Of a DNA stretch of 64,000 nt, positions 16,796 through 24,339 are shown one piece after another (positions within the stretch are counted from its first letter, which is position 1; every line of letters begins with the position of its first letter). This stretch comes from Rhodobacterales bacterium (lineage in GTDB: Bacteria; Pseudomonadota; Alphaproteobacteria; Rhodobacterales; Rhodobacteraceae). Below the pieces are notes generated by a model that had not been told where the DNA came from, did not search any database, and saw only the letters and a list, made by a program, of their open reading frames with translations. The position numbers and the translations under genes were made by a program. The DNA is taken from NCBI GenBank assembly GCA_003249215.1, contig QKJR01000021.1:16093-80092 (forward strand). Direction: 5' to 3'.

Positions 16796-16817
16796 TCGGG
16801 GCATCAGGCAAGGCACG

Positions 16818-16844
16818 AGGCCCCGGGGTTCATCCGGGGCCTTT
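16818..16844 (+). terminator. Rho-independent terminator after fasciclin gene
   Basis: Perfect 9-bp stem (AGGCCCCGG / CCGGGGCCT) with a 7-nt loop, followed by TTTC. It sits 22 nt after the stop codon and 27 nt before the convergent membrane-protein gene, so it may serve both strands. Confidence 0.8.
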
Positions 16845-16871
16845 CGTACAAAAGGACCGCAGGCAATCACC

Positions 16872-17585
16872 TCAGCCCCGCATTGCGCCAACCGGGACGA
16901 GGCGATGCGCGACGATGATGAGCGCCACCCCCTCGGCACAGATCCCCGCGATCACCCAATCCCCCGCCGAGGCATTGGCGACGATCACCCCGACCAGCGC
17001 CCAGATCACCCCGGCGCGATAGCTCCAGATCGTGGGGCGACTGGCCGCGACCCCGACCGCAACCGCCAGCACGCCGCCGATCAGCGCGATGGCCGCGATC
17101 CGGGGCGGCAAAATGCCATAGCCCGTCAGCACGACCGATACCGCCACCCCCGAGGCCGCCGTCAGCCAGCCCGCATAAAGCCCGACCGCCGCCGTCTCGT
17201 GCAAGCTCGGTCGCAGCCGGCGCATCGCCATGATCGCGCCCGCCGCCATCGGCAGGATCATCACCGTCGCCAGCACGGGCGAGCGCATCGCCGCCTCGAT
17301 CCAGAAGAGGCCGATGAAGAGGCTCACCCCCAGGGGCCATGCGGCGCGGCTCCAACCCGGGGTCGCGGCGGGGCGCGCCACCGCCCAGGCCGCCGTCGCG
17401 ATCAGGGCCAGATAGATCAGCCCCCAGATCGAGAAGGCCCAGCCCACCGGCTGCGCGGGCCAACGATCGACCTGAACGGGAAAGCTCTCGCGGTAGAAGC
17501 CGCCAAATCCGTTCGAGAAGATCGGCGAGGCGGCAAAACCCACCGCAAGAATCAGGATGGCAAGCCGCTTTCTGCGGTCAGTCAT
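16872..17585 (-). CDS. TspO/MBR-related tryptophan-rich multi-pass membrane protein
   Basis: 237 residues with about seven hydrophobic helices. The segment WAFSIWGLIYLAL and several Trp residues in or next to helices are typical of the long tryptophan-rich sensory protein family related to TspO. TspO proteins bind tetrapyrroles and repress photopigment or stress genes in Rhodobacter. The function of this longer branch is uncertain. The start at 17585 has a CGGAGA ribosome-binding site. It follows the methyltransferase gene by 62 nt on the same strand, so it may be the last gene of that RpoE-controlled operon. Confidence 0.75.
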   Translation of the reverse strand: MTDRRKRLAILILAVGFAASPIFSNGFGGFYRESFPVQVDRWPAQPVGWAFSIWGLIYLALIATAAWAVARPAATPGWSRAAWPLGVSLFIGLFWIEAAMRSPVLATVMILPMAAGAIMAMRRLRPSLHETAAVGLYAGWLTAASGVAVSVVLTGYGILPPRIAAIALIGGVLAVAVGVAASRPTIWSYRAGVIWALVGVIVANASAGDWVIAGICAEGVALIIVAHRLVPVGAMRG

Positions 17586-17647
17586 GGTAAGTCTCCGAGT
17601 GTCAGGCGCGAAACGCCCGTGGCAGGATGCGGGTTCCCGACCGGGGC

Positions 17648-18808
17648 TCAGGTGCCTTCGTGGCGCAGCGTGACCTGAACCACGTCGCAGCGCCCCGTGG
17701 CGAAGGCCGCGGCGCAGCCCTCGAGATAGAATTGCCAGCTGCGCAGGAAGGCATCGCCATAGCCCAGCCGGTGGATCCGCGCGCGCTGCTCCATCATGCG
17801 CTCCGCCCAGATTCGGCAGGTGCGGGCATAATCCTGACCGAAGGCGAAGCTCTCCTGCACCCGCAGCCCGGCCTGCCCCGCGGCATGCGCGATGCTGGCC
17901 GAACAGGGCAGCATGCCGCCCGGGAAAACATGCTGGCGGATGAAATCCGAGCGCTGCCGATAGACCGAAAATTCGGCGTCGGGCACGGTGATCGCCTGCA
18001 GCACCGCGCGCCCGCCCATCGCCAGCCGCGCCTTGAGGGTGGCGAAATAGGTCGGCCAATACCGCTCGCCCACGGCCTCGACCATCTCGATTGAAACCAG
18101 ATTGTCGAACCGGCCCGTGACCGCGCGGTAATCCTGAAGCCGGATCTCGGCCCGTCCGTCGAGACGCGCATCGGCATAGCCCTTTTGCGAGGGCGAGAGG
18201 GTGATGCCCGTCACGCGATGGCCGTGCTCGGATGCCGCTTCGGCAAACCCGCCCCAGCCGCAGCCGATTTCCAGCAGGCTCTCGCCGGGGGCGAGCTGCG
18301 ACAGGATGCGATCGTTCTTGCGCGCCTGTGCGTCTTCGAGATCCTCGGTGCCGGCGAAGATCGCCGAGGAATAGGTCATGCCGCGGTCGAGCCAGAGCTG
18401 ATAGAATTCATTGCCCACGTCGTAATGCGCGCGGATGTTGCGCGACGAGCCGCGCAGGCTGTTGGCACGCAGGAGCCGGTCGATCAGCCGCATCCGCCAG
18501 CTTTGCAGCCGCGTGGGTTCGGACCACTGCGCAAGGCCCGCCTGATTGCGCATCGCGATGGCGAGCGCCCCCTCGAGCGTGTCGCTGTGCCAGTCGCCCG
18601 AGATCCACCCCTCGGCTAACCCCACATCCCCGCGCATCGCGAGCCGCCGCAGCAGGCGCCAGTCGCGGATGCGGACCTCGGCCTCGGGCCCCTGCGAGCC
18701 GAAGTTCAGCCGCGCCCCGTCCGGAGTGGTGACGATCAGACGTCCCTCGCCGATCCCCTCGAGGGCCGAGAAGAAGCGGGTCTGGAGCGCGCGGGTCGCG
18801 ATGGTCAT
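17648..18808 (-). CDS. Cyclopropane-fatty-acid synthase-family SAM methyltransferase (Cfa/UfaM-like)
   Basis: 386 residues. The family motif HYDVGNEFY is at 128-136, MTYSSAIF at 144, and the SAM-binding glycine loop SLLEIGCGWGG at 177-187, followed by the conserved VSIEMVEAVG and QAITVPD segments. Such enzymes methylate double bonds of phospholipid acyl chains. The product can be a cyclopropane ring or, for the Rhodobacter UfaM branch, a methylated intermediate of furan fatty acids. It overlaps the DUF1365 gene by 4 nt and follows an FAD oxidoreductase. This trio is associated with RpoE-controlled, singlet-oxygen-quenching furan lipid synthesis. Which branch it belongs to needs phylogeny. Confidence 0.9.
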   Translation of the reverse strand: MTIATRALQTRFFSALEGIGEGRLIVTTPDGARLNFGSQGPEAEVRIRDWRLLRRLAMRGDVGLAEGWISGDWHSDTLEGALAIAMRNQAGLAQWSEPTRLQSWRMRLIDRLLRANSLRGSSRNIRAHYDVGNEFYQLWLDRGMTYSSAIFAGTEDLEDAQARKNDRILSQLAPGESLLEIGCGWGGFAEAASEHGHRVTGITLSPSQKGYADARLDGRAEIRLQDYRAVTGRFDNLVSIEMVEAVGERYWPTYFATLKARLAMGGRAVLQAITVPDAEFSVYRQRSDFIRQHVFPGGMLPCSASIAHAAGQAGLRVQESFAFGQDYARTCRIWAERMMEQRARIHRLGYGDAFLRSWQFYLEGCAAAFATGRCDVVQVTLRHEGT

Positions 18809-19584
18809 CGGCTGATCTCCTCATGGGGGGCGGGGGGAAGCGGGCGATAAGCGGCGCCCTTGAGTTTCAGGCGCGCCGCGTGCGAATAGATTTGCACGAC
18901 GACCCGCAGCGCCCCGCCCGGACGGCGCAATGCGCCCGCGAGGATCGCCCCGGTGGTCAGCGGGCTGAGCGCGCCGGTCATCGCGGTCTCGACGCCCGCC
19001 TCGCCGTCGATCTGCGAGATCAGGATCGAGAGGCCGTCGGGGCGGAGCGCGAAGCGAAAGCGATACTCGCCCGCCACATCCTGAAACGGCGAGACGTGGA
19101 ACACCTTGCGCGCGCTCATCCGTGTGGCTGGGGTGATCGGGGCGAAATCGGGTTGCGCCAGCAGATAGCTGTGGCGCTGGCCGAAAGTGTTGTTCACCTC
19201 GGCGATGACGGCGCAGAGCGCATCCCCCTCGATCAGCATCCAGAAGCTGACCGGGTTGAACCAATAGCCCAGAAACCGAGGCTGCGTCAGCAGAGCGAGC
19301 ACTCGGCCGGGCGCGCGCGCAAGACCCGCCTGCGCAAACTGATCCCAGGCCCAGTCGGTCCCACGGCCCGCTCCGCGCGGCCCTCCGTGATCGCGGCGGT
19401 AAAGCGCGAGCAGATTGAAGCGATCGAGTGACAGGCCACGCGGTGGGTGCGCGGTTTCGGGCGCCAGCAGGATGTGATCGGCCCGCGTGCGAAAGCTGTG
19501 GCGCAGCGGGCCGCGGCGGGCGTGCGTGATCTGGGCGCTGAAGGCGAGCACCTCGCCCGCGGCCAAGCGCGCGCCGAGCGTCAC
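18805..19584 (-). CDS. DUF1365 domain protein of the lipid-modification operon
   Basis: 259 residues from a GTG start at 19584, which overlaps the upstream stop (GTGA). DUF1365 proteins have no proven reaction but are nearly always encoded between an FAD amine-oxidase-like protein and a cyclopropane-synthase-like methyltransferase, as here. Family segments visible are RRGPLRHSFRTR near the N-terminus and FLGYWFNPVSFW, EVNNTFGQRH and KVFHVSPFQ in the middle. Longer readings upstream would run into the oxidoreductase gene and are not needed. It probably takes part in modification of membrane acyl chains together with its neighbours. Confidence 0.88.
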   Translation of the reverse strand: MTLGARLAAGEVLAFSAQITHARRGPLRHSFRTRADHILLAPETAHPPRGLSLDRFNLLALYRRDHGGPRGAGRGTDWAWDQFAQAGLARAPGRVLALLTQPRFLGYWFNPVSFWMLIEGDALCAVIAEVNNTFGQRHSYLLAQPDFAPITPATRMSARKVFHVSPFQDVAGEYRFRFALRPDGLSILISQIDGEAGVETAMTGALSPLTTGAILAGALRRPGGALRVVVQIYSHAARLKLKGAAYRPLPPAPHEEISR

Positions 19585-20864
19585 GTGCGCACCCGGGCGA
19601 AGGGCCGCGTGCGCGCGACGCGCCAGGCGCTGGCAAAGCCGTCCTCGTGGAAGCCGTTGCGCAACCACGCCCCGGCAAACCAGGTGTTGCGCTTGCCCTG
19701 CAGCGCGGCGATCTGCTTTTGCGCCGTGAGCGCCGCCAGATCGAAGACCGGATGGCTGAAAGTGACCTCATCATAGATTAGCCGTTCGTCGAGCACTTGC
19801 GTCGGGTTCAGACTGACGAAGAGGGGATCATCCTCGGGGATGTTTTGCAGCCGGTTCATCCAATAGCTGACGTCGACCGCGCCCGATCCGGTATCGCCGC
19901 GGCTGACCCACGAGCTCCAGCATTTGCGCCGCCGCGGCATCACCCGCGGATCGGCGTGCAGGACGGTGCGGTTGGGTTGGAAGCGGATCGCCGAGAGCGC
20001 GGCGCGTTCGCTCTCATCGGCATCGGCCAGCATACGGAGCGACTGATCGGGGTGGGTTGCCAGGATCACATGGTCGAAAGCCTCGGGCTCGGCTCCCTCG
20101 ACGCGGAGTTGCACGCCCTTGCCATCGCGGCGGATTGCCTGCACGGGTGCGCTGGTGCGCAAGACAACGCCCGCGCGGATCAGAGCCGCCTGCAGCCGCG
20201 TGACGTAGGAGACCGAGCCGCCTTCGACCGTCCACCACTGATGGTGCTGGCCCTTGGACATGAGCCCGTGGTTGCGCATGAACCGCACCAACGCCTGCGC
20301 CGGGAACGCGCCGATGCCCTGATCGGGTGTCGACCAGATCGCGCCGCAGAACGGATAGAGATAGGCCTCGCGGAACTGCGCGCCGAGCCCCATCTGCGTG
20401 ACCAGTTCGGCGATCGTCACATCCGGCGTGGCTGCGACCGCCGCCTCGGCCCCTGCGTTGAAGCGCAGGATATCGCGGATCATCCCGTAAAACCGCGGAT
20501 CGACCAGATTGCGGCGTTGGGCGAACAGCGTATCGAGCGAGCGCAGCGCATATTCGATCCGCCCCTGGTTCAGCGACACGCCAAAGCTCATGTCGGAGCG
20601 GATCACCGGCACGTCGAGATCGCGGAAAAGCCCGGTCAGATGCGGGTAATTGGTGTAGTTGAAGACGATGAAACCGGTATCGACCGGCTGATCGCCGCGC
20701 CGCCCCGCCACCACGGTGCGCGCATGCCCGCCAAACCGCGGCTCGGCCTCGAAAAGGGTCACGCTGTGATCGCGCGCCAGAAGCCAGGCCGCCGAGAGGC
20801 CGGAAATGCCACCACCAATGACAGCGACGCGTTGCGGGGCGCCTTGAGTGAGATCGAATGCCAT
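19581..20864 (-). CDS. FAD-dependent oxidoreductase (amine-oxidase fold; RSP1091/UfaD-like)
   Basis: 427 residues. The dinucleotide-binding GGGISGLSAAW begins at residue 17, followed by the FEAEPRFGGHART motif of NAD(P)-binding Rossmann/amine-oxidase proteins. The C-terminal segment NTWFAGAWLRNGFHEDGFASA completes the FAD site. In Rhodobacter sphaeroides the equivalent gene lies in the RpoE regulon and is linked to furan fatty acid formation as an acyl-chain desaturating step. That assignment is carried over by family and context. It is the first gene of a four-gene minus-strand operon, 19 nt from the predicted RpoE-dependent start, with GAAGAAG as a weak ribosome-binding site. Confidence 0.88.
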   Translation of the reverse strand: MAFDLTQGAPQRVAVIGGGISGLSAAWLLARDHSVTLFEAEPRFGGHARTVVAGRRGDQPVDTGFIVFNYTNYPHLTGLFRDLDVPVIRSDMSFGVSLNQGRIEYALRSLDTLFAQRRNLVDPRFYGMIRDILRFNAGAEAAVAATPDVTIAELVTQMGLGAQFREAYLYPFCGAIWSTPDQGIGAFPAQALVRFMRNHGLMSKGQHHQWWTVEGGSVSYVTRLQAALIRAGVVLRTSAPVQAIRRDGKGVQLRVEGAEPEAFDHVILATHPDQSLRMLADADESERAALSAIRFQPNRTVLHADPRVMPRRRKCWSSWVSRGDTGSGAVDVSYWMNRLQNIPEDDPLFVSLNPTQVLDERLIYDEVTFSHPVFDLAALTAQKQIAALQGKRNTWFAGAWLRNGFHEDGFASAWRVARTRPFARVRT

Positions 20865-20889
20865 GGGACTTCTTCGGTTGCTTCGAAAG

Positions 20890-20919
20890 AGGTTACGGGC
20901 TTGGGCCGTCAGCGGATCA
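20890..20919 (-). promoter_or_regulatory. Candidate RpoE promoter for the FAD oxidoreductase-DUF1365-methyltransferase operon
   Basis: On the minus strand: TGATCC (-35, 20919 to 20914), an 18-nt spacer, TAACCT (-10, 20895 to 20890). It faces away from an equivalent promoter on the plus strand with 27 bp between the two -35 elements, making a divergent RpoE promoter pair. Confidence 0.75.
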
Positions 20920-20946
20920 CTCCGCCGGAGATTTTTTGGCGCCGAG

Positions 20947-20976
20947 TGATCCGTGCGCGCCTGTGACGCGTAGGTT
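20947..20976 (+). promoter_or_regulatory. Candidate autoregulatory RpoE promoter for rpoE-chrR
   Basis: TGATCC at 20947-20952, an 18-nt spacer, TAGGTT at 20971-20976. ECF sigma genes usually control themselves. The predicted transcript would start near 20983, which rules out ribosome-bound initiation at the upstream ATG at 20981 and points to ATG 21074 as the real start. Confidence 0.75.
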
Positions 20977-21073
20977 GATCATGGAAACCGTCATTGCGCC
21001 CGTTCGGGACACAGCTCATACCTTGGAGACGCCCTTGCCCCCGCCGGGGCAACAGGGCGTTGCAAAGGCGCCG

Positions 21074-21643
21074 ATGACGCTGGAGGCCCCGGTGACGAAA
21101 GAGCTTTCCGACCTCAGCCGCGACCTGATCGCCGTGCGCGACCGGCGCGACCGCGAGGCCTTCGGGCGCCTCTTCGACCATTTTGCACCGCGGCTGAAAT
21201 CCATGATGCTGCGGGGCGGGCTGACCGATGGAAGCGCCGAGGATGTGGTGCAGGACGTGATGCTGGCAGTCTGGCACAAGGCCGCGCAGTTCGACCCGCA
21301 CCGCGCCGACGCGGCCGGCTGGATCTATGGCATCGCCCGCAACCGCCGGATCGACCTCGCGCGCCGCAAGCCGCTGTCGCAGCCCGAGGAGATGCCCGAT
21401 CTGCCGAGCCTCGATCCTGACGCCGGTCAGCTTCTGGCCCTGCAGCAGGAGGCGCATCACCTCGCCGCGGCCCTCGCCCGCCTCGCGCCCGAACAGGCCG
21501 AAGCTCTGCGCGCGGCCTATTTCGACGATATCCCCCACAGCCGCATCAGCGAGATGACCGGACTGCCGCTCGGCACGATCAAGTCGCGCATCCGCCTCGG
21601 CCTCGACCGCCTCAGACATGAGCTGAGGAGCATCGCACCATGA
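21074..21643 (+). CDS. rpoE: RNA polymerase ECF sigma factor RpoE (ECF11-type, singlet oxygen response)
   Basis: 189 residues. The sigma-70 region 2 core runs from FGRLFDHFAPRLK to WIYGIARNRRIDLARR. Region 4 with its helix-turn-helix is RISEMTGLPLGTIKSRIRLGLDRLRHEL. It closely resembles R. sphaeroides RpoE, which is released from the zinc anti-sigma ChrR by singlet oxygen. ATG 21074 is preferred over ATG 20981. It has an AAAGG ribosome-binding site at the right distance, gives the family's usual length, and lies downstream of the predicted transcription start, while the upstream ATG would sit at the start point itself. The stop overlaps chrR by 4 nt. Confidence 0.93.
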   Translation: MTLEAPVTKELSDLSRDLIAVRDRRDREAFGRLFDHFAPRLKSMMLRGGLTDGSAEDVVQDVMLAVWHKAAQFDPHRADAAGWIYGIARNRRIDLARRKPLSQPEEMPDLPSLDPDAGQLLALQQEAHHLAAALARLAPEQAEALRAAYFDDIPHSRISEMTGLPLGTIKSRIRLGLDRLRHELRSIAP

Positions 21644-22272
21644 CAGACATTCAGCATCATATCTCCGACGACCTTCTCGACAACTATCGCGCCGGGTCGC
21701 TACCCCATGCCTTCTCGGTGGTGGTGGCCGCGCATCTGTCGCTGTGTGACGAATGCCGCGCCCGGCACGAGGCGCGCGACATGATCGGGGGCGCGTTGCT
21801 CGAGGGGACCGAGGTGGCACCGCTCGGCACGGACGCGCGGGCCCGGATCATGGCCGCGCTCGACACGCCCGCGCCCGCCCCCGCGCCGCGCGGGTCGGGC
21901 GTGTTTCCGGCACCCGTGATGGCCGAGCTCGGTGGACGCCCGCCGCGCTGGCGGATGCTGGGTGGCGGGATCCGGCAACAGATCCTGTCCGCCGATCGCA
22001 GCGGATCGCTGCGGCTGCTTTACATCCCACCTGGCAAGGCGGTGCCCGAACATGGCCATCGCGGGCTCGAACTGACGCTGGTGCTGCAAGGCAGCTTCGC
22101 CGATAGCGAAGGTGCGTTCCGGCGCGGCGATGTCGAGACGGCACATGACGACATCAACCACCAGCCCATCGCGGGACCCGGTGAGCCCTGCATCTGTCTG
22201 GCCGCGACCGACGCGCCGCTGCGCTTCCACGCGATGCTGCCGAGCCTGTTGCAGCCGATCTTCCGGATATGA
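21640..22272 (+). CDS. chrR: ChrR-family zinc anti-sigma factor with cupin domain
   Basis: 210 residues. The N-terminal anti-sigma domain has the zinc ligands His6 or His7 and the H32-x3-C36-x2-C39 motif (HLSLCDEC). The C-terminal cupin domain, which in ChrR also binds zinc and is needed for the singlet-oxygen response, shows EHGHRGLE and a later His in DINHQP. It would hold RpoE inactive in the cytosol until singlet oxygen or organic peroxide triggers its loss. Translational coupling with rpoE (ATGA overlap) keeps the two in balance. The following SDR gene also overlaps, by 4 nt. Confidence 0.95.
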   Translation: MTDIQHHISDDLLDNYRAGSLPHAFSVVVAAHLSLCDECRARHEARDMIGGALLEGTEVAPLGTDARARIMAALDTPAPAPAPRGSGVFPAPVMAELGGRPPRWRMLGGGIRQQILSADRSGSLRLLYIPPGKAVPEHGHRGLELTLVLQGSFADSEGAFRRGDVETAHDDINHQPIAGPGEPCICLAATDAPLRFHAMLPSLLQPIFRI

Positions 22273-23006
22273 GCGGCGCGCGGCCCCAACGTGTCTGGAT
22301 CATTGGCGCGAGCGCGGGCATCGGTGCGGCGCTTGCGCGTGCCCTGGCGGCCCAGGGGGCGCAGCTCGTCCTGTCGGCGCGCGACGAAGCGGCCTTGGCC
22401 AGACTTGCCGCCGACTGTGGCAGGGCCGAGGTCGTCCCGCTCGATCTAGGGCAACCCGTTGACCTCGCCGCGGCCTGCGCGCGGCTGAGGGCGGCAGCCC
22501 CCTTCGACGCGATCATCTGCACCGCTGCGCTCTATGATCCGGGGCGGGTCGCCGATCTGGACCCCGAACGGGTCGAGGCGATGGTGCGCGTCAACCTGCT
22601 GGGCACACTCGAGGTTGCGCGGCTGTGCCCGCCGCTGATCCGTGACGGCGGGCAGCTCGTGCTCTTCGGGTCGGTTGCGGGCTATATCGGCCTGCCGGGT
22701 GGGCAGCCCTATTCCGCGACCAAGGCCGCGATCAACAACCTCGCCGAGAGCCTCGCCGTCGAACTGGCGCCGCGGGTCGATGTGCGGCTGGTCTGCCCCG
22801 GGTTCGTCGCAACCCGCCTCACCGCGAAGAACCGCTTCACGATGCCCGCCATCGTAACCCCCGAGCAGGCGGCCGAAGCGGTGCTGCGCGGCATGGCAGG
22901 GCGCGGCTTCGAGATCCATTTCCCCCGCCGCTTCACCCTCGCCATCAAGGCGCTGCGCCTGTTGCCCTACGCCTTCTCCCTGCCGCTCTTGCGTCGGCTG
23001 GGCTGA
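22269..23006 (+). CDS. SDR-family oxidoreductase in the rpoE-chrR operon
   Basis: 245 residues. The nucleotide-binding motif GASAGIGAALARAL lies near residue 13, the CTAALY segment stands at the NAG position, the active-site Ser is in LFGSVAGY, and YSATK carries the catalytic Tyr/Lys. The C-terminus is hydrophobic and basic, which suggests membrane contact. An SDR gene is likewise part of the RpoE regulon in R. sphaeroides. The substrate is unknown, but a lipid aldehyde or ketone would fit the stress context. It overlaps chrR by 4 nt. Confidence 0.88.
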   Translation: MSGARPQRVWIIGASAGIGAALARALAAQGAQLVLSARDEAALARLAADCGRAEVVPLDLGQPVDLAAACARLRAAAPFDAIICTAALYDPGRVADLDPERVEAMVRVNLLGTLEVARLCPPLIRDGGQLVLFGSVAGYIGLPGGQPYSATKAAINNLAESLAVELAPRVDVRLVCPGFVATRLTAKNRFTMPAIVTPEQAAEAVLRGMAGRGFEIHFPRRFTLAIKALRLLPYAFSLPLLRRLG

Positions 23007-23014
23007 AACCCCGG

Positions 23015-23419
23015 TCAGGCCAGCTTGCCGCTCAGCGCCGCGACACCCACCCAGGCCGCGAAGCCGGTCAGCGCAATGCCCCAAAACCCGTCGACCACCA
23101 CCTGCTGCATCGACCAGTCGCGCAGCGTGGCGTAGTTGGTCATCTCATAGGTGCCATAGCACAGGAGCCCCAGCACCATCCCGCCCGCAAGCGCCTGCAA
23201 CGGCGCCCCGGCCCTGAGCGCGGGGATCGAGACAAACCACATGAGCCCCGCGACATAGGCCAGATAGAAGAGCGCCGCAGGCCCAAGCCGCAACGGATCG
23301 GCCAGCAGATGCCCGACATGACGCTCGAAGACGGGGCGGATCAGCAGACGGATGCCGACGATATCGGCCCCGAGGAACGCGGCCGTGGTGATCAGGTAAA
23401 GCAGGGCATAGGTCGGCAT
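23015..23419 (-). CDS. DUF2177 family small membrane protein
   Basis: 134 residues with four hydrophobic helices and the family segments GADIVGIRLLIRPVF, YLAYVAGLMWF and GTYEMTNYATLRDW. DUF2177 has no known function. It lies 24 nt after the GTP cyclohydrolase gene on the same strand and so probably shares its candidate RpoE promoter. It is convergent with the SDR gene, 8 nt away. Confidence 0.87.
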   Translation of the reverse strand: MPTYALLYLITTAAFLGADIVGIRLLIRPVFERHVGHLLADPLRLGPAALFYLAYVAGLMWFVSIPALRAGAPLQALAGGMVLGLLCYGTYEMTNYATLRDWSMQQVVVDGFWGIALTGFAAWVGVAALSGKLA

Positions 23420-23443
23420 CCGGGTCTCCGTCGGGCGCTCGGG

Positions 23444-24175
23444 TCAGACGCGCCCGGTGCGGCGCAGGCTCAGGAATTCGCGGCGCAGGTCCGAATTGGT
23501 CTGGAACGCGCCGCGCATCACCGAATTTGTCATCACCGACTGGTCGTCCTTGACCCCACGCCAATGCATGCAGAAGTGATCCGCCTCCATCACCACGGCC
23601 AGACCATCGGGGCGGATGCGCGCCTCGAGTTCATCGGCGAGCATCACCACAGCCTCTTCCTGGATCTGCGGGCGCGACATGATCCAGTCGGTCAGGCGCG
23701 CGTATTTCGACAGGCCGATCAGCTCGGATGAGGGATTGGGCAGAACGCCGATCCAGACCCGGCCGATGATCGGGCACAGATGGTGCGAACAGGCGCTGCG
23801 CACGGTGATCGGCCCGACGATCATCAGCTCGTTCAGGCGCGACACGTTGGGAAAGGTGGTCATCTCGGGCGCCGGGCGATAGCGGCCGCCGAAGACCTCG
23901 TCGACGAACATCTTGGCCACGCGCTTTGCGGTCTCGGCGGTGTTGTGATCCGAGCCCGTGTCGATCACCAGCGCGCTCAGCACGCCCTGCATATGCTGCG
24001 CCACCTCGCGCTGCAGCGCGTCGAGCTCGCCCTCGTGCAGGACCGCAGAGATATTGTCGTTGGCGTGAAACCGCTGCCCGCTCTCGATCAGGCGCGCGCG
24101 GATGCGCTCGGACACCGAGGTCGCTTCCGCGGCCTCAGGCTGGGTTTTCGCGTCAGTCGTGGAGCGGTCCAGCAT
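23444..24175 (-). CDS. folE: GTP cyclohydrolase I (FolE-type)
   Basis: 243 residues. The enzyme converts GTP to 7,8-dihydroneopterin triphosphate, the first step to tetrahydrofolate and pterin cofactors. The zinc ligands are in SACSHHLCPIIG (first Cys and His) and ADHFCMHWRGV (second Cys). The substrate motif GLSKYARL and the QEEA segment are present. The first ~50 residues are a family-variable extension. Ribosome-binding site AAAGGGATAG precedes ATG 24175. Its placement beside rpoE-chrR, with a candidate RpoE promoter 115 nt upstream, suggests a stress-induced pterin supply. This could serve, for example, a lumazine or pterin photoantenna or folate repair, but that is inference. Confidence 0.93.
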   Translation of the reverse strand: MLDRSTTDAKTQPEAAEATSVSERIRARLIESGQRFHANDNISAVLHEGELDALQREVAQHMQGVLSALVIDTGSDHNTAETAKRVAKMFVDEVFGGRYRPAPEMTTFPNVSRLNELMIVGPITVRSACSHHLCPIIGRVWIGVLPNPSSELIGLSKYARLTDWIMSRPQIQEEAVVMLADELEARIRPDGLAVVMEADHFCMHWRGVKDDQSVMTNSVMRGAFQTNSDLRREFLSLRRTGRV

Positions 24176-24289
24176 CTCTTCTATCCCTTTATCAAGCGGG
24201 CAGCGCCCGGCGCGTGTTTCGTTCCTGTAAGGGCCGGTGGCGGGGAGTTCGCTTTGCCGGTCAAGCCGGTTGCCGCAGGGCCCTTGGAC

Positions 24290-24319
24290 TTCCTACGCAG
24301 CGAAGAGGGTTTCGGATCA
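24290..24319 (-). promoter_or_regulatory. Candidate RpoE promoter upstream of folE-DUF2177
   Basis: On the minus strand: TGATCC (24319 to 24314), an 18-nt spacer, TAGGAA (24295 to 24290). The predicted start leaves a ~110-nt leader before the folE ATG. The -35 is a perfect match to that of the divergent pair at rpoE. Confidence 0.65.
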
Positions 24320-24339
24320 CTCCCGGCGATCGCGCGGTG

